Source: Patiria pectinifera
Taxonomy: Eukaryota; Echinodermata; Asteroidea; Valvatida; Asterinidae
Reading direction: 5' to 3'
Assembly (NCBI GenBank): GCA_029964075.1
Contig: CM057134.1
Location: 20,252,905-20,316,904 of the forward strand
Length of the DNA stretch: 64,000 nucleotides
A model generated the notes under the pieces. That model was not told the DNA's origin. It made no database searches and worked only from the letters and a program-made list of their open reading frames with translations. Positions within the stretch are counted from its first letter, which is position 1. Every line of letters begins with the position of its first letter. Shown piece by piece: positions 11,046-23,200 of the stretch. The position numbers and the translations under genes are program-made.

Positions 11046-13155
11046 AGAAAGCGCACAACACCCTTACTCACGTTGCTATGTCCCACTTGGGTCCGCATGC
11101 ACTTGTAGACACTGTCAGGGTGTGAGACGAAGAATGAAATTTTCTCACCTTCGCGTAACTCCGAAAACTTTTAAGATCACATCAAACAGTCCCTTTACTT
11201 CTCCCTCGTGTTTCGACGGAACTGATGAAGAGGATACGCAATGCTGAATAACTGTAGATTTTCACAAGTTGACACACGGCAACTGGAATTTTTTCGGACA
11301 CTCCTAAACCGCCATCTTGAATTGATGACTGTCCACACAAATATTTCAGGGATGCGCGTAAACTTTGTATAATTTAATTTTCTGAGGGACTACTTAAAAT
11401 ACCGAAAACTTACGACAGATTACTATTTGAAAATTCCAAAGATATACTTTAAATACAATAAAACAGTATTGTTGGCGATAAAGTGGATTATGGAAGTACT
11501 GTGTTTGTATGTAAATGCATTAATCACTTTAACTACAAAGGAACCACCCCTACTAAAAAGTGTTGAAGTCTCGTAATGACAACTCTTCCGGTATAGTCTG
11601 GATTACGCGTTCATACACATCACTAGGTATTGTTTTTCGAATAGGACTGAAAGTCTGAAATCAGACTACAGGTGAGACGAATGTGTCAAGATGTCAAAAA
11701 ACCACTCAGTCGCCTGATGAAAACGATTCTCTTTTTGTACATTTTGCTGAATATCGTGTTCAGATCGCCGAAGATATTGTTAAACTTTGATTCTAGACTT
11801 CCATTTTGAATCAGATGTGATAAATAATCCAAAGGTAAGTCATTTTCGTATCTTTCCCCGCTGTTTGTAATTATACGTGGTCATGTGGTCTATATTTTTG
11901 TACGGAGGGAGTCCAGTAGCAGTAGGCAGTAAATTTGCAACAGAAACGAATGGGGCGACAATTAGTCCGTGCATGGTCCGTGGGACGAGGCCTTTTTTTC
12001 GCTCGCCACGCGGTCTGGTTCGCCGAAGTTTTAATATAAAACTTCACAGACATGTAGACTATGGTGTACCCTATCGAAAAAACTTTGTTCCCCGATCCAC
12101 AGTTTGTTTGGGAATGAGAAAATCTGGGATAAAAAAATGCCGAAAATTCTGCATGAGAAAAAACATAAGAAACAGCGCCCTCTATTGACATGGTCAGAAA
12201 CCTTTTCCCAACTGATGGCCATCCAAGTTCGGGCGCTCTTTTTTTTTTATGCAACACTGAATTTTTTAATTTTATTGTTCTCGTGCTCGAATACTGCACT
12301 CGGAACAGGATCTCACACCACCTATCCGTTGGGGTTTGCAAGAATGATATTGATACTCATGATAGACCCGTTTCAAGAACAAGACCCGCCCGAACTCGGC
12401 CAATGATGATAGACTCGGCTTGCTAGATGATACTTCTTTCATATTAATTTCTAGAATTTTGTTATTTCTCATCGGGATGCCAAAATATCTTCGTTACAGT
12501 TTTGACCAACATGAAATTATCAAGTTTTAAATTTACAATCGAAAGTTTTTTATATTAGCTACATAAATATCGATTAGTATGATTAAAACCCCAGATCAGA
12601 ATAATTTTGCGAACTCTCTGGGTTACATGTTTTCAACAATAAATAGAAGTGCGTGGCATCTGGTGGAGCATCTGAAGTTCTGAACTTCTGAAACATCTTT
12701 TTAAAAAGTTATGTCTGAAAGTTAAAAAAAGTAATAAAAATTTTGATGCAGCCTCATAAAAGGGAAATGGGTGGGCCGTTGGGGTTTATTGGTGGTTTTC
12801 ACGGAATGGATGGAGCATCAACAAAACATGAATCGGTTCTTAAAACAATATTTAATATAATAAAAAGGTAAAGACGGTTTCAGCTGAAACCAAATTATTG
12901 CAGTTGTAATGCTGCCACTCAAAGCTTCCTAATAGGGGAATATAAATTCATTTTCTCTTAAAAAGTTTACAAACAGAGAGTGGGTCCTTTATTTGATGAG
13001 ACTTTTGACATGTAATAATATACAACAATTACGTGTATCCAGATCGTGTATCTCGAAAACTAAAGCGTTTTTGGCCTCTCGTCCCACGTACTAAGTGGGG
13101 CTATACAGTAGGCATGTACGACCAGACGACTAACAAGTTAATGTGACTAGTTGAC
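11046..13155. other. non-coding, nothing recognised
   Basis: Several overlapping open frames at 11871-12472 on both strands shadow each other and have no recognisable domain. No splice-supported exon is seen. Confidence 0.35.
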
Positions 13156-14277
13156 TACCGTAATTTTCGGAATATAAGCCGCGCGGCGTATAAGCCGCAG
13201 CACGCAAAAATCTGCAAATTAAGATTTGAAGTCGGCATATAAGCCGCATCGGCGTATAAGCCGCACCGACCGCTGCGGTTTCAATTTTGTAAGGCCTCCA
13301 AATTCTAGTCAAAATGCTCTGAAACAGTTCTATTTACACTACAGAAGCTATTAAAAGGGCCACAAAAGTTATATCAAATCATTTACAATCGATACTTTTA
13401 CAAACAAATATGGGAATTGATGAGAAATAAACACCGGGAACTGCTGCCGGCTGCCCCGTCATAGCACGGCAGCCTGAGCCACGCACGCCGGTGAATGACA
13501 ACATTTTCCCACAGCACGTGAGAAAGTATGAAACCCACCGTGTGTTGTCTGACTGGAGCGCTACAAATCTTGCTTTGTGGCAACAGATGCTGATTTGTTT
13601 TGTCCTAAGAATAAACAGGTCCGTTTTTACCTCAAAACTTATCCACTTATTCAAGTTTCGATCGTAACTTTCTTCGGAAATAGTCAAAACGAAGCGGACA
13701 TTTTAATAGAGGAATCCATTAATTTTGTAAGGGGTGATTTAGTCCCTCTTTTGAGTTTTACATCGTTTCTTGAATACATTTCAAGAAAACAAAATATATT
13801 GCAACGTTGAACAACTGATTATGTAATAGAAAAATGTTTCGAACGCCATACAAATTTTAGTCGTCTTTTTAAAAAAAAAATTAACAGCGGAAATATTGGT
13901 AATTAATGTTTCCAAGAAAGAACACCCCTTTGTTACCACAAATGGTGTGGTCTGCTGGGGGGAAAGCATGCCTGCATATCGCTGCTGCACTCACGTACGG
14001 CTGGTCGTAAGTGTCAAAGACAGCTTTCATCACCGTACTTTTTACCGCTCGGTACCTTTACGTGAGACGTGGTTTCGGTTTGTTAATGACTTTCTTAGTT
14101 TATAATTCATTTCAGCAACACATCTCTTCTTGTACCAGTACATTAAATACACATGTGAATCTTATTTTTATTCTTCAAGGCTCGGCGTATAAGCCGCCCT
14201 GTGTATAAGCCGCAGTAAACATTTTCATGGGCAAATTCAACGTATAAGCCGCGGCTTATATTCCGAAAATTACGGTA
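13156..14277. mobile_element. TA-flanked non-autonomous DNA element
   Basis: Perfect inverted ends (CCGTAATTTTCGGAATATA ... and complement) at 13158 and 14275 are flanked by TA. The subterminal regions carry repeated CGTATAAGCCGC-type units: four at the left end (13190-13265) and three or four at the right (14182-14260). All read in the same direction except the final one, which forms the TIR palindrome. Such repeats may be transposase-binding sites. The inner kilobase has no transposase-like frame. A Tc1/mariner-like TA target is inferred. Confidence 0.75.
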
Positions 14278-14639
14278 ACTGTAGTGTAAGTTAGTTGCCA
14301 AAAGATAGGGGAAGAATATTGCAACCTAATGCCACTTTTTCTTCATATAGGCCAACATGTACAATGTATCATCTCAATAAAGGTCAGTCATTATGAAAAG
14401 ACACGAATCTGTGAATGAGATTGAGAAACATTTTCAATTTTATTAAGAAATTTTCTTGACCATGTTGACCATGACAAGGATCTGTGTAGGCCTACATACT
14501 ATCCAATCACTTACAGGTGCTTTCAGGTACTTACAGGTCCTCTTTTGATATTAGGCCTTTGTAGGCCTCTCTCATCAGATCTTCGTAACTCTGGTTATGT
14601 GCGCATGCAAGTGGGGTCCGGGGGGTTGATGCTTCAAAG

Positions 14640-15430
14640 TCAAACTTGAATGGCTTGAAAATCGTCGGAAAAAAAAGAAGGAAAAAACGAACCCTTAAAC
14701 GTTTAACGCTCTGTAATCTTTGTAATGAAACAGAAAAAGCAAATCATTACCAGTTACCGTTTATGCATCTGAAAAACGAAAAACAGAAAAACTAACTTGT
14801 TTTACCGTTTACCGTTTTTGAATCTGTTAACAGAAAAAAGAAAAAGCAAAACCTTTACCAATTTTTGTTTTTGAATTTTGAACAGAAAAATGAAAAAGCA
14901 AACCATTTAGGCCAAGTAAAAAAAGAAACATGTTTAGCGTCCTGCTTTTTGAAAAAAAGGAAGGAGGAGGCCCTTTTTTCCGTTTTCCTTCCAAAATCGC
15001 CGCCCGACCGGGCTATTTTTCAAGATGGCCGGCAGCTGCTTTTTTTAAATGGCTGCAACTTGGACTCAGGATGACATATCAGCTTTATATGGGCTAGATG
15101 CAACAGACAAAGAGGCCAGAATGATGTCACTGTTTAAAATTTATCATATTTTCGTGTTTAAAAAAAAAAGAGAAAAAAAAAGGAGGCAGCCTCCAAAAGG
15201 GAAGCGGGCGGGGATGCTAATTTGCTAAACATGCTTTTTTTTTATTTGGCCTTAGATTTACAATTTTTTGTTTTTGAATTTTTTAAAAGAAAAAGCAAAC
15301 TCAAATACCCTTATTGTTTTTGAATTTTTGAAAAGAAAAAGAAAAGTAAACCCCTTACCATTCTTTGTTTTTGAAATTTTGACAAGAAAAAAAGAAAAAG
15401 CAAACCATTTACCATTTTTTGTTTTTTAAT
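14640..15430. repeat. degenerate A/T-rich repeat array
   Basis: Phrases such as 'gaaaaagcaaacc' and 'tttgtttttgaatttt' recur every 50-70 bp through the region. It is a decayed low-complexity or satellite tract, and the open frame at 14865-15074 is part of it. Confidence 0.5.
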
Positions 15431-16150
15431 CAGCAATAGTTTATGGAGACTTAGGGGGCTTATTTTTGGCAATTTTCAGGGACAGATTAGCGCAGCGGTA
15501 TTGCCCGGGAGGCTTCGAGTGCGCATGGGACGGCACGTGGGATGCAGCAGGCCGGCTTTGTATGTACAATCTCCAGTCAACGTTATAGACTTTCATGCAA
15601 GACGGCCAAAGCATATTGTACAATCACACTTGTTTAGATGTAAATGTGTACATTGTATGTATGTTTCTTCACCAAGAAGACATGTAGTTTCAGTGCAGAA
15701 AAGACTGAACTCCTGTGCAAAATTCCAGTATCATTGAGTTGCCCCTTGTTTAGCAACTTTGGCCGTTGAGGGTTTGAACAAGGAAGCCCTGTGAACTCAT
15801 GCAGAGGTCTGTAGTCAGTCACCCACTGTCGGAGGAAACCTTTAGCTAAACCGCGCCGTTGACTCAGTGTCATTCTGTACACTCTGTAGGAAGAAACTTT
15901 ATCCTCCAAGGGTTAGCTGATGATGGCTTTACCCACATCTCTGTGTTGAGATAATGGACAACGGAAGTTTTTTTTTCCACTCGTGGCTAAAAATAGTGCT
16001 GTACTCTGTAGAGTACATGTACTGTTCATGCACCCATACCACATTCTATTGATGTACATGTACATGTAAAGGGGATCCACTGTTGATTCCAACATGGAAA
16101 TGATTGTCTTGTATTTTGGAAGAACAGATTTGGACTATTTGTGTCTTATT
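15431..16150. other. non-coding, nothing recognised
   Basis: A weak tRNA-like head at 15485-15530 (gcgcagcggtat ... ggcttcgagtgcg) may be a very old SINE. Otherwise nothing is recognised. Confidence 0.3.
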
Positions 16151-16154
16151 TTCA

Positions 16155-16345
16155 GAGTTGTAACGACTTGAGTCAATGACTCGACTCAAGTCCGAGTTGA
16201 GTCACAATGTTTGGTGATTCGACTCGACTCGAGTCCCAACGGGTAACTGATTCAACACCACTCGAGTCACTGCGAGCAAATGACTCGACTCGACTCTGAG
16301 TCTCACATCAGAAGACTCGACTCACCAGGAGACTCAACTCGAGTC
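16155..16345. repeat. GACTCGA-rich palindromic cluster
   Basis: More than a dozen copies of GACTCGA, TCGAGTC and GAGTCA in both orientations occupy under 200 bp, forming many small palindromes. No target duplication or longer TIR was resolved. Confidence 0.6.
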
Positions 16346-16574
16346 GAAGGCTATAACGCTCGAGTTCCGCACCTGTGCGAAAATATCATTTGCGTTGACT
16401 TGGCACAAAGTTATTTGTGTTTGCGTACTTTGCGTCACCATCTTAGTATCCTAATATTTTAAAGGGGGTATTTAACGTTATTTAATGGCGAAAACAGGAA
16501 CCTGAACAAGGGGTGCCAAGATCTCCAGATCTTATCCCCTTTGGGGTTTTTTCTTTGGGCCTCGTCAAGGACCT

Positions 16575-16817
16575 GGGGCCAATTTCATGGAGGTGCTAAG
16601 CACAAAAATTTGCTTAGCTCAAAAATGTCCTGCTCAGTAAAAACAGTTACTAGCCAAAAGTCCCTATGATTTTCACACAAAAGTGAACAACAGCTTAGTA
16701 CCAGTCACAAGCAATATAAAACACATACAAATTTGGTTGGTAACCCTGTTCTTATCCAGGAGGAATGTTCATGCTAAGCAAATTTTTGTGCTTAGCAGCT
16801 CCATGAAATTGGCCCCT
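16575..16817. mobile_element. small TIR MITE (GGGGCCAATTTCAT ends)
   Basis: The left end GGGGCCAATTTCATGGAG and its complement at the right end are followed inward by further inverted sequence ('gctaagcacaaaaatttgc'), so the 240-bp element is largely palindromic. A related but diverged element with GGGCCCA ends lies at 38851-39120. Confidence 0.75.
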
Positions 16818-17414
16818 GGTGTACCGCATTGTGCCAAACACCCTGCAGGAACTTGGCTAACAAATTACTGTCGAAATCTATGCCCTCAGAAGAACATGGA
16901 TGGTCCGCAGAGTGCAGACATGACACGGGCACTTATCCATTGATCTGAATGACAGACAGGTGGAGGGTCGAGCAGCAGGACAGTGCAAATGTGAACCTTA
17001 TCTGTAATTCTATTTCAAGTTCAGTAAATGTAATTTCCATTTAATTGATGCCCTGTTCTGTTATTCCTTTTGTTTCCTTCATTGTCCTGAGGCCCATTGT
17101 TGCCATTGTGTTGATAGCAAAAGGCCTATTCTAAACATTGTATTGGTAGTGTTTTTGGGTAGTCACAAAGAAAGGCCTGCATCCTTTTCATGCATGGCTG
17201 AATATCAGTGAAACATTTACTGACTGTGGTCAATACCCAGACCAAAATTTGGCTGAAGAGAAAAAACTGGTTACCTGTCCCGTTTTTGTGGGAGACAAAA
17301 ACTTATCCGTTTTTTTTACTGTAGGCCTACATGTACGTGAACCGATATGTATGTTGTTTCACAAATTTGGCGATTTCTTAAGGGCTGGTAGAGAAAACAC
17401 ACTGCAGTAATGAC
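16818..17414. other. non-coding, nothing recognised
   Basis: No exon, RNA gene or repeat family recognised. Confidence 0.3.
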
Positions 17415-18207
17415 TTAAAGGGAATGTACAACATTTGCTTTTGCCGCAATTTTTGGAAATAAATGGATTTGGAGGATTAGTATGTTATAGCAGATATTGT
17501 TGAAATGACTTGTTTCACGTTTTGGGCTTGTAGATGCTGGAAAAACCATGAAAACCAATCGTGTTCTTGTAGTCTGGTTCCCTGACCCCACTTTAGATGA
17601 AACGGAGCATGAATTTGGGAAATTGTAAGGTCGGAGAATCAGTCTAGCAGGCTCGTACCCCTTCACAAGTGTGTAAACAATTGCAAAGAAAACGCGGAAT
17701 AACGAATTATGAAAAATTAGGAGCAGTTTTTGAAAAAAGCCAGTTTTCTCCAACGCTGGTCGACCGACCAACGTTGGAAAAATACAATTTTTTCTTGAAA
17801 ATGACAGCACACCAGGAGCCACAATTTTACAGGATGCTTTAGACTGTCATTCCCTAACAATCTAGTGATGTATGTCGTGATTATTTGATCATTTCATTTT
17901 GTGATGTTTGCAAATGTTGTAAAGGTAAAGGTAAAGATCCCATAGCCATTACTGGACGTAGGGGCAGTGGGATGTTAGAGGTCCACTGTGTCTTGGGCGC
18001 GGCATATGAGTGGCGGTGCCCAGTCCTCTCCTCTCACCGTCTTACCTTCCCTGAACGAATCAGGTACCCATTTTACTGTTGGGTCGTCAGAGAGAGTTTT
18101 CCAGTTTTTGGTCCGAATGGGATTCAAACCGCCAACCTTCCACTCCGTAGCTCCACGCTCTAACCGCTCGGCTACGAGGCCCTTCTAATGTTGTATCTTC
18201 CCTTTAA
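17415..18207 (+). mobile_element. TTAA-flanked MITE, copy 2 (interrupted)
   Basis: The ends AGGGAATGTACAACATTTGC ... TTCCCT are bordered by TTAA at 17415-17418 and 18204-18207. It carries the same internal TGGTTCCCTGACC inverted repeat and central hairpin (17757-17784) as copy 1. A SINE inserted near its right end accounts for about 274 bp including the duplicated target. Confidence 0.8.
17921..18186 (-). mobile_element. tRNA-derived SINE inside MITE copy 2
   Basis: On the minus strand the element begins with a tRNA-like head: box A 'tagccgagcggttagagcg' and box B 'ggtttgaatccc'. It ends in a simple (TTTACC)n tail. The 8-bp target AATGTTGT is duplicated at 17913-17920 and 18187-18194, so this is a complete retrotransposed copy with clear borders. 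Confidence 0.85.
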
Positions 18208-19239
18208 TTTGATCTGTTACGGTTTGCTTTTGAAACAAATTTGTATCCTTAAAAGAAACAAGTTAGCATTCACTTCCGTTATAAATGTTGGACATTGATT
18301 TGTGTAATCAATCTGTGTGGTTTTTAGATTTAATTTTTTTGATGGGGAGAAACAGTAAATTGTGTTGGGAAAAAGTATATTGCCTTAAATTCATAATATT
18401 GCATGCACACACAAGTACTGTAGGAATGGTACATGTATGGACCCTGGTAAAAGCAGGTGCTAAATAATATGTAATATCCTGTGGGGATGTCTTTAGTACC
18501 ATAACATTATTTTGAACAAAGAGGGCGCTAGACTGCCACCATACAGTTGTCAAAGAATGACCTTGATCAGTGACATGATAATGCAATTATGCAGGCATCA
18601 TGGACTGTACATACAATTATCTGGTTCTACACAACACAAGCAATTGCACGACATGTATAGTACACAATGCCTGTGTTTACATCTGGCCGTGATCTCAGTA
18701 GAAATTTTGCTTCGTAAAATTGGAAAACACAAAAGAAAACATTTTCTGGTAAGTCTTTGTACTTGTTAATTGCCCGTGGACGTGGGCACAGGTTTGTCAA
18801 TTTAGTTTTTTTCCTGTGAGTATATTTACCACAATGTATTGAAAGTCGCATGAAATGCATGCAACCTATTTGTTGGAATTGGGGAAATTTGTCTCATCAT
18901 GATCATGAACAACTGATGAACATTGCTTTTACCAATTTGGATCAGGGTCCCAACGAATATGGGTACAGGCAAGGTCCTGTTCACACTATTTACTGGTGCA
19001 TACTTTGTACAGTATAGGTCTTGAGTAGATTTTGAATTTCTCCAAGCCTCTCAACCTTTGCCCATGTAGAGTGCCGACTAGTCCCATAAATGTGGCCAAT
19101 TTGCTGGACTACCTCCGCAAATAAAGGCTACACTTGGAACATGTACCTGAAAATGTAGAACTTTGTCAAGTTTTTTTTTACATTTACCGGTAGACTTTGT
19201 GTGTCGTTTATTTATGCTTTAGAAGCACACTCACCCTCT
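18208..19239. other. non-coding, nothing recognised
   Basis: No supported exon. A phrase at about 19020-19190 ('tagtcccataaatgtggccaa ... tttgtcaag') recurs inverted at about 19915-20005, flanking MITE copy 3. That MITE may therefore lie inside a larger inverted-repeat element. Confidence 0.4.
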
Positions 19240-19778
19240 TTAAAGGGAATGTACATCATTGGGTTTGCTGTAATTTTCAGAAATGAACTATTTTAGGGGT
19301 TAGTATAATAGATCAAATATTGTTTAACTGACATGTTTGAAGTTTTGTGTTCGTAAATGCTTGAAAAAAACAAGAAAAACAAAAATGTTTCAGTAGTCTG
19401 GTTCCCTGACTCCACTAAAGATAAAATGGATCAATTTATAAATTTATGTTGGAAAATTGTAAGGTAAGGGAACCAGTCTAGCTGGCCTGCAACCGTTCAT
19501 GAACATGTAACCAATAACAAACAAAATTTGGACTGAAAAAAAGTTGTAAATTTTGAGCAGTAGTTGAAAAATAGTTAGGTTTTTCCAGCGGTGGTCGGCC
19601 GACCACCGTTGGAAATGTATACAAAACTACAATTTTCTTGAAAATGACTTGACACCAGGTGCCATAATTTTACAGGATGCTTTAGACTGTCATTTACCAA
19701 CATCCTAGTAAGGTATTTCATAAAAACTTGGTAGTTTTATTTTTCGATGTTTGCAAATGTTGTATGTATTCCCTTTAA
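19240..19778 (+). mobile_element. TTAA-flanked MITE, copy 3
   Basis: This is an intact copy (19244-19774) bordered by TTAA on both sides, with AGGGAATGTACA ... TGTATTCCCT ends, the TGGTTCCCTGAC internal inverted repeat and a near-perfect central hairpin (19591-19618). Confidence 0.8.
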
Positions 19779-20856
19779 AGCGATAGCAAATTAATCCCCT
19801 CTTTTTCAGACGTCTATATTTCTTGTAATTTCCAGATTCATTTTGTACACATTAGCGTACGTAAATTCCAACACGAAATCACACGAAAAATAGACTGAAC
19901 AAAATATAAAAACTTGACAAAGTTCTACATTTTCGGGTCCATGTTCAAAGTGTGCCCTTTATTTACGGAGGTAGTCCAGTAAATTGGCCATATTTATGGG
20001 GCTAAGTGCTGAAGATATCTGTCAGACTTTGGAAAGAACTTCATGTACATTTATTGTTACATGGGTAATCCTTATCTTGGCAGCCATTCCATGGTGACTC
20101 GCGTGACATTTGAACAAAATGTAAAGTTTTAATGCATTACTGTTGTTAAGCTGGCATTTATTCAACTCAAATTAGCATGTATTTGAGTCAGGGCATTGTG
20201 AATCTATGATTTAGTTTTTATATGAATACTTTAACATCGCTATTTTTTCATGTATCACAGTTTCTTTGACGTGACTCGCGTGACAGGATAGAAAAAGGGA
20301 TTTTTGACATCCCTTGATTCAAATAGCTTTTCCTATGGATCTACCAGTGTTCTAAAAATTGTTCTTACTGAACTTAGAACTTAATACCCTCGCCCAATAC
20401 ATGCATAAGTTGTATTGTGCCAAATATCCCTCGTTGTAAGAAATAGCCTGAAGAAAATGTGACTCGCGTGACACAAATGCGTGACTCGCGTGACACAGTA
20501 GCTTTTCACTTTCACATTATAACTGTAATTTTAGTATAACAAATCAAATCATAATATTATATTAATAAAAATGATTTACCTGTGAATACCTTATGAAAGA
20601 GTGTGAAAACTGCTATTTATCCCTTTACTTTGGCAAATGTTGGGGTGGAAATCTGGTTTAAACACAATATCCTTAACAATGACATGGAGACAAAAAAATG
20701 TTTCGAAATTTAAGTTACGAAGTGATGTCATCAATCCACGGGTGATTATTTCAGGAAAACAGTTGTAATTCTTGGTCATGTAGAGTCACAGTTTCCTTAA
20801 AAGGTAAGAGCTGCAATTAATGATGCAGTTGTATACATGTAGGAATGTATACAGTA

Positions 20857-21047
20857 CAGTCGAATCTCGTTGGTACAAACTCTGTTAATACAAAATTCTG
20901 GTTATAACAAACATAAAGCCTTAGTCCCGACTGTGCATTAAATTATGTGCACAATGAATGGGACTGATGTTCCTCTTAATACAAAATTCTGATATAACAA
21001 ACTATTTGGCTAGGTCCGAACGAGTTTGTATTAACGAGACTCGACTA
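20857..21047. mobile_element. pogo/Tigger-like MITE
   Basis: The inverted ends CAGTCGAATCTCGTT and AACGAGACTCGACT border 190 bp with repeated 'taatacaaaattctg' phrases and no coding capacity. The left end is preceded by TA. CAGTCGA-type termini resemble pogo-class MITEs, but I cannot confirm the family. Confidence 0.6.
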
Positions 21048-21184
21048 AATACATTTGTAAAAAACTGATTCAATTTCTTGTTACATAACTAATGCTTAAA
21101 TTAAAGACTTAATTCCAATTCTATAATTTAATATGGCATTGTTTCTTTGTATCACATGTAAATGAAACATTCCTGGCTTCGCTT

Positions 21185-21547
21185 GTGACCAGGCGCGGAT
21201 CCTGAGGGGGGGTTTTGGGGGTCAAACAGCCCCCCCCCAGCTCTGTAAAACAAAAAATTCTCATACAAATTCCTAAAAAAATTAGTTGAACCCCCCCCCC
21301 CTGCTGTGACACCCCCCAAAAAATTATACTGGTCTAATGTCCGCCTGTTCAAAATACGGTACACCATTCTGTAATGTGTTAAAAATCGTCGAATTTCAAC
21401 AGTACCCCCGATTGAAATTGGTACCAGCCCCCAGTTTTTGATTTTATGGAGGCCAAGTGTCCGGAGAAAAAAACGTGCGTACATTTTCACATTTTTTGGC
21501 AAATGAACCCCCCCCCTGCAAAAATTCCTGGATCCGCCCCTGGTGAC
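21185..21547. mobile_element. hAT-like MITE (CAGGnGCGGATCC ends)
   Basis: The ends CAGGCGCGGATCC (21190) and GGATCCGCCCCTG (21542) are inverted and are followed inward by C/G runs. GTGAC is present on both flanks, so the element landed in one of the GTGACTCGCG motifs. The 160-codon minus-strand frame (21152-21634) runs through it and is not a real gene. A hAT would normally duplicate 8 bp, and only 5 are seen. Confidence 0.6.
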
Positions 21548-21750
21548 TCGCGTGACATACATCTTGTGTGACTCGCGTGACATTCTTGAGATGGTTTTTT
21601 CTACAAGGAATGTAGAGCAAATAAGAATATTCATACTTTTATTGATAGACCACCACTATTTCATTTACAAATATCAAACACTAGCTGAATCCCTCTCTAG
21701 TTATTAAGTAATCTGAAAAAAAACCCTATTTTGTGACTCGCGTGACATAT

Positions 21751-22734
21751 TTTTGAGGGTGTTTTCACGATGAAATAGTGGGAAAATACTGAAGACATTT
21801 GGAAAAATTCTCAATTTTTTATCAAATAGACTGGAATAGCTACCAAATGTATGCAGATAAAGCACAATCTTATGAATGAGCTTCAATTACTTCCTCAGTT
21901 TGTGATTTATACCCCTGGCCCTCCGTTTTGCCCACAAAATTCATCCATGTTCAGGAGGCTGAAACTTTAAATCAAATGATTTATTTTTAAAAATCTTTTG
22001 AGATTTAGATGGTTTCAATATTCCTCTTATCAAATATAACTGACAAACATTTATTCCTTTCACTTCAATTTTTGAGTTTGGTGATGACCCTTACATGGAA
22101 TGGCTGTTTAGGACACCTCTATTTTTTACGAGTTCTATTCAAAACTGACTTTTGCAGATGACTGTCCAGTACCAAAGTGACTTTTGCAGGCTAAAGCAGT
22201 CATTTTTCTTCATATAAACTCATGTTAGTTGTAATTTTGAAAGCAGTTTCAAAGAAAATGTGACTTTCTTACCTTTTTTGCAGTCAGACGTGCATGTTGT
22301 AGTTCTCAACTTCTCACAACACGAGTAAAAGCCCTACATAACGAAAGCCCGATGCTGATTGGCTGCTAAAAAAAATAAATAAGATGTTTATTTTTTATTA
22401 GCCAATCAGCATCTAGCTTTCATTGCATCGAGCTTTCACGTTTGCCATCTTGGTTTTTGAGTCTGTTTTCTGGTTGTCATCGTCATCGTTTACCCCTTAA
22501 TTTCCCTCATAAATCAAAGCCCTGCCCTCTTTCCACATATTAAACCTGCTGGTATTCAAGAAGGTGTCATTGCCAACTGTTCAGATGTGTCAAGAAATAT
22601 CAGAATGTCAATTTTGAGTGTCATTTAGTCAACTGTTTTGGTGAGTCTTTCCCTTCCTCTATAGGAACGGGGTCCTAAAAGTAAGGATTACCGTTACATG
22701 TAACAATTATGCGCCTGTCAATTGTTTCCCCCTT
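21751..22734. other. non-coding with one hairpin
   Basis: The stem GATGCTGATTGGCT ... AGCCAATCAGCATC (22352-22412) carries CCAAT/ATTGG motifs in its arms and an AT-rich loop. Nothing else is recognised. Confidence 0.4.
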
Positions 22735-22920
22735 CCTCCTGTCCTTGGGCAAGCCACTTCATCCCCACTTGTCTCTCTCCACCCAGGAGTATAAATAGGT
22801 ACCGGCATTTTGGGCATTAGCTGGGGAGTAACCTGTGATGAGGAATAGAAATATTCTCAGTCATTTTATGCCAAGGAAACCGAAGATAAAGGCCGGCCTG
22901 ATGGGCCATATTGGCTTGCA
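22735..22920 (+). mobile_element. truncated SINE body
   Basis: This matches the body of the full SINE immediately downstream: 'ccttgggcaagcc', 'caggagtataaat', 'ggggagtaacctg', 'cctgatgggccatattgg'. It lacks the tRNA-like head, so it is a 5'-truncated copy. Confidence 0.75.
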
Positions 22921-22921
22921 A

Positions 22922-23200
22922 CCAGTACTATAGGGGGAGTGTGGCCAAGTGGTTAGGGTTTGTGACTCATGATCAGAGGGTCAGGGGTTTGAATCCCGCT
23001 GCTTGCCATATGGTGCCCTTGGGCAAGCCTATTCATCCCCACTCGCCCCAGGAGTATAAATGGGTATTGGCATTGGCGGGGAGTAACCTGCGATGGACAG
23101 GCATCCCATCCAGGGGGAATAGACATATTCTCAGTGGTTTCATGCTAAGGAAACCAGACATAAACGCGGCCTGATGGGCCATATTGGCTTGTGACGGACA
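22922..23200 (+). mobile_element. tRNA-derived SINE
   Basis: The head has box A 'gtggccaagtggttaggg' and box B 'ggtttgaatccc', followed by a body almost parallel to the truncated copy upstream. Two members lying head to tail suggest either insertion into an older copy or local duplication. The open frame at 22911-23174 is fortuitous. Confidence 0.8.

Larger units (their letters stand above)
20090..21750. repeat. cluster of GTGACTCGCGTGACA motifs
   Basis: The 15-bp motif appears at least seven times, near 20095, 20272, 20460, 20481, 21542, 21570 and 21733, always in the same orientation. Spacing is irregular and the sequence between copies is mostly unique. Two other MITEs are embedded in this tract. 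It is neither a simple tandem array nor an obvious transposon. Confidence 0.7.

Noticed and set aside
11871..12472. Overlapping 156/103/100-codon frames
   Set aside because: Four mutually overlapping frames on both strands without domain or splice support; chance open frames.
15485..15530. Further SINE head
   Set aside because: Box B match is poor (ggcttcgagtgcg) and no body similarity was found.
21152..21634. 160-codon minus-strand frame
   Set aside because: It translates C/G runs and ends of a MITE plus flanks; no domain and no splice support.
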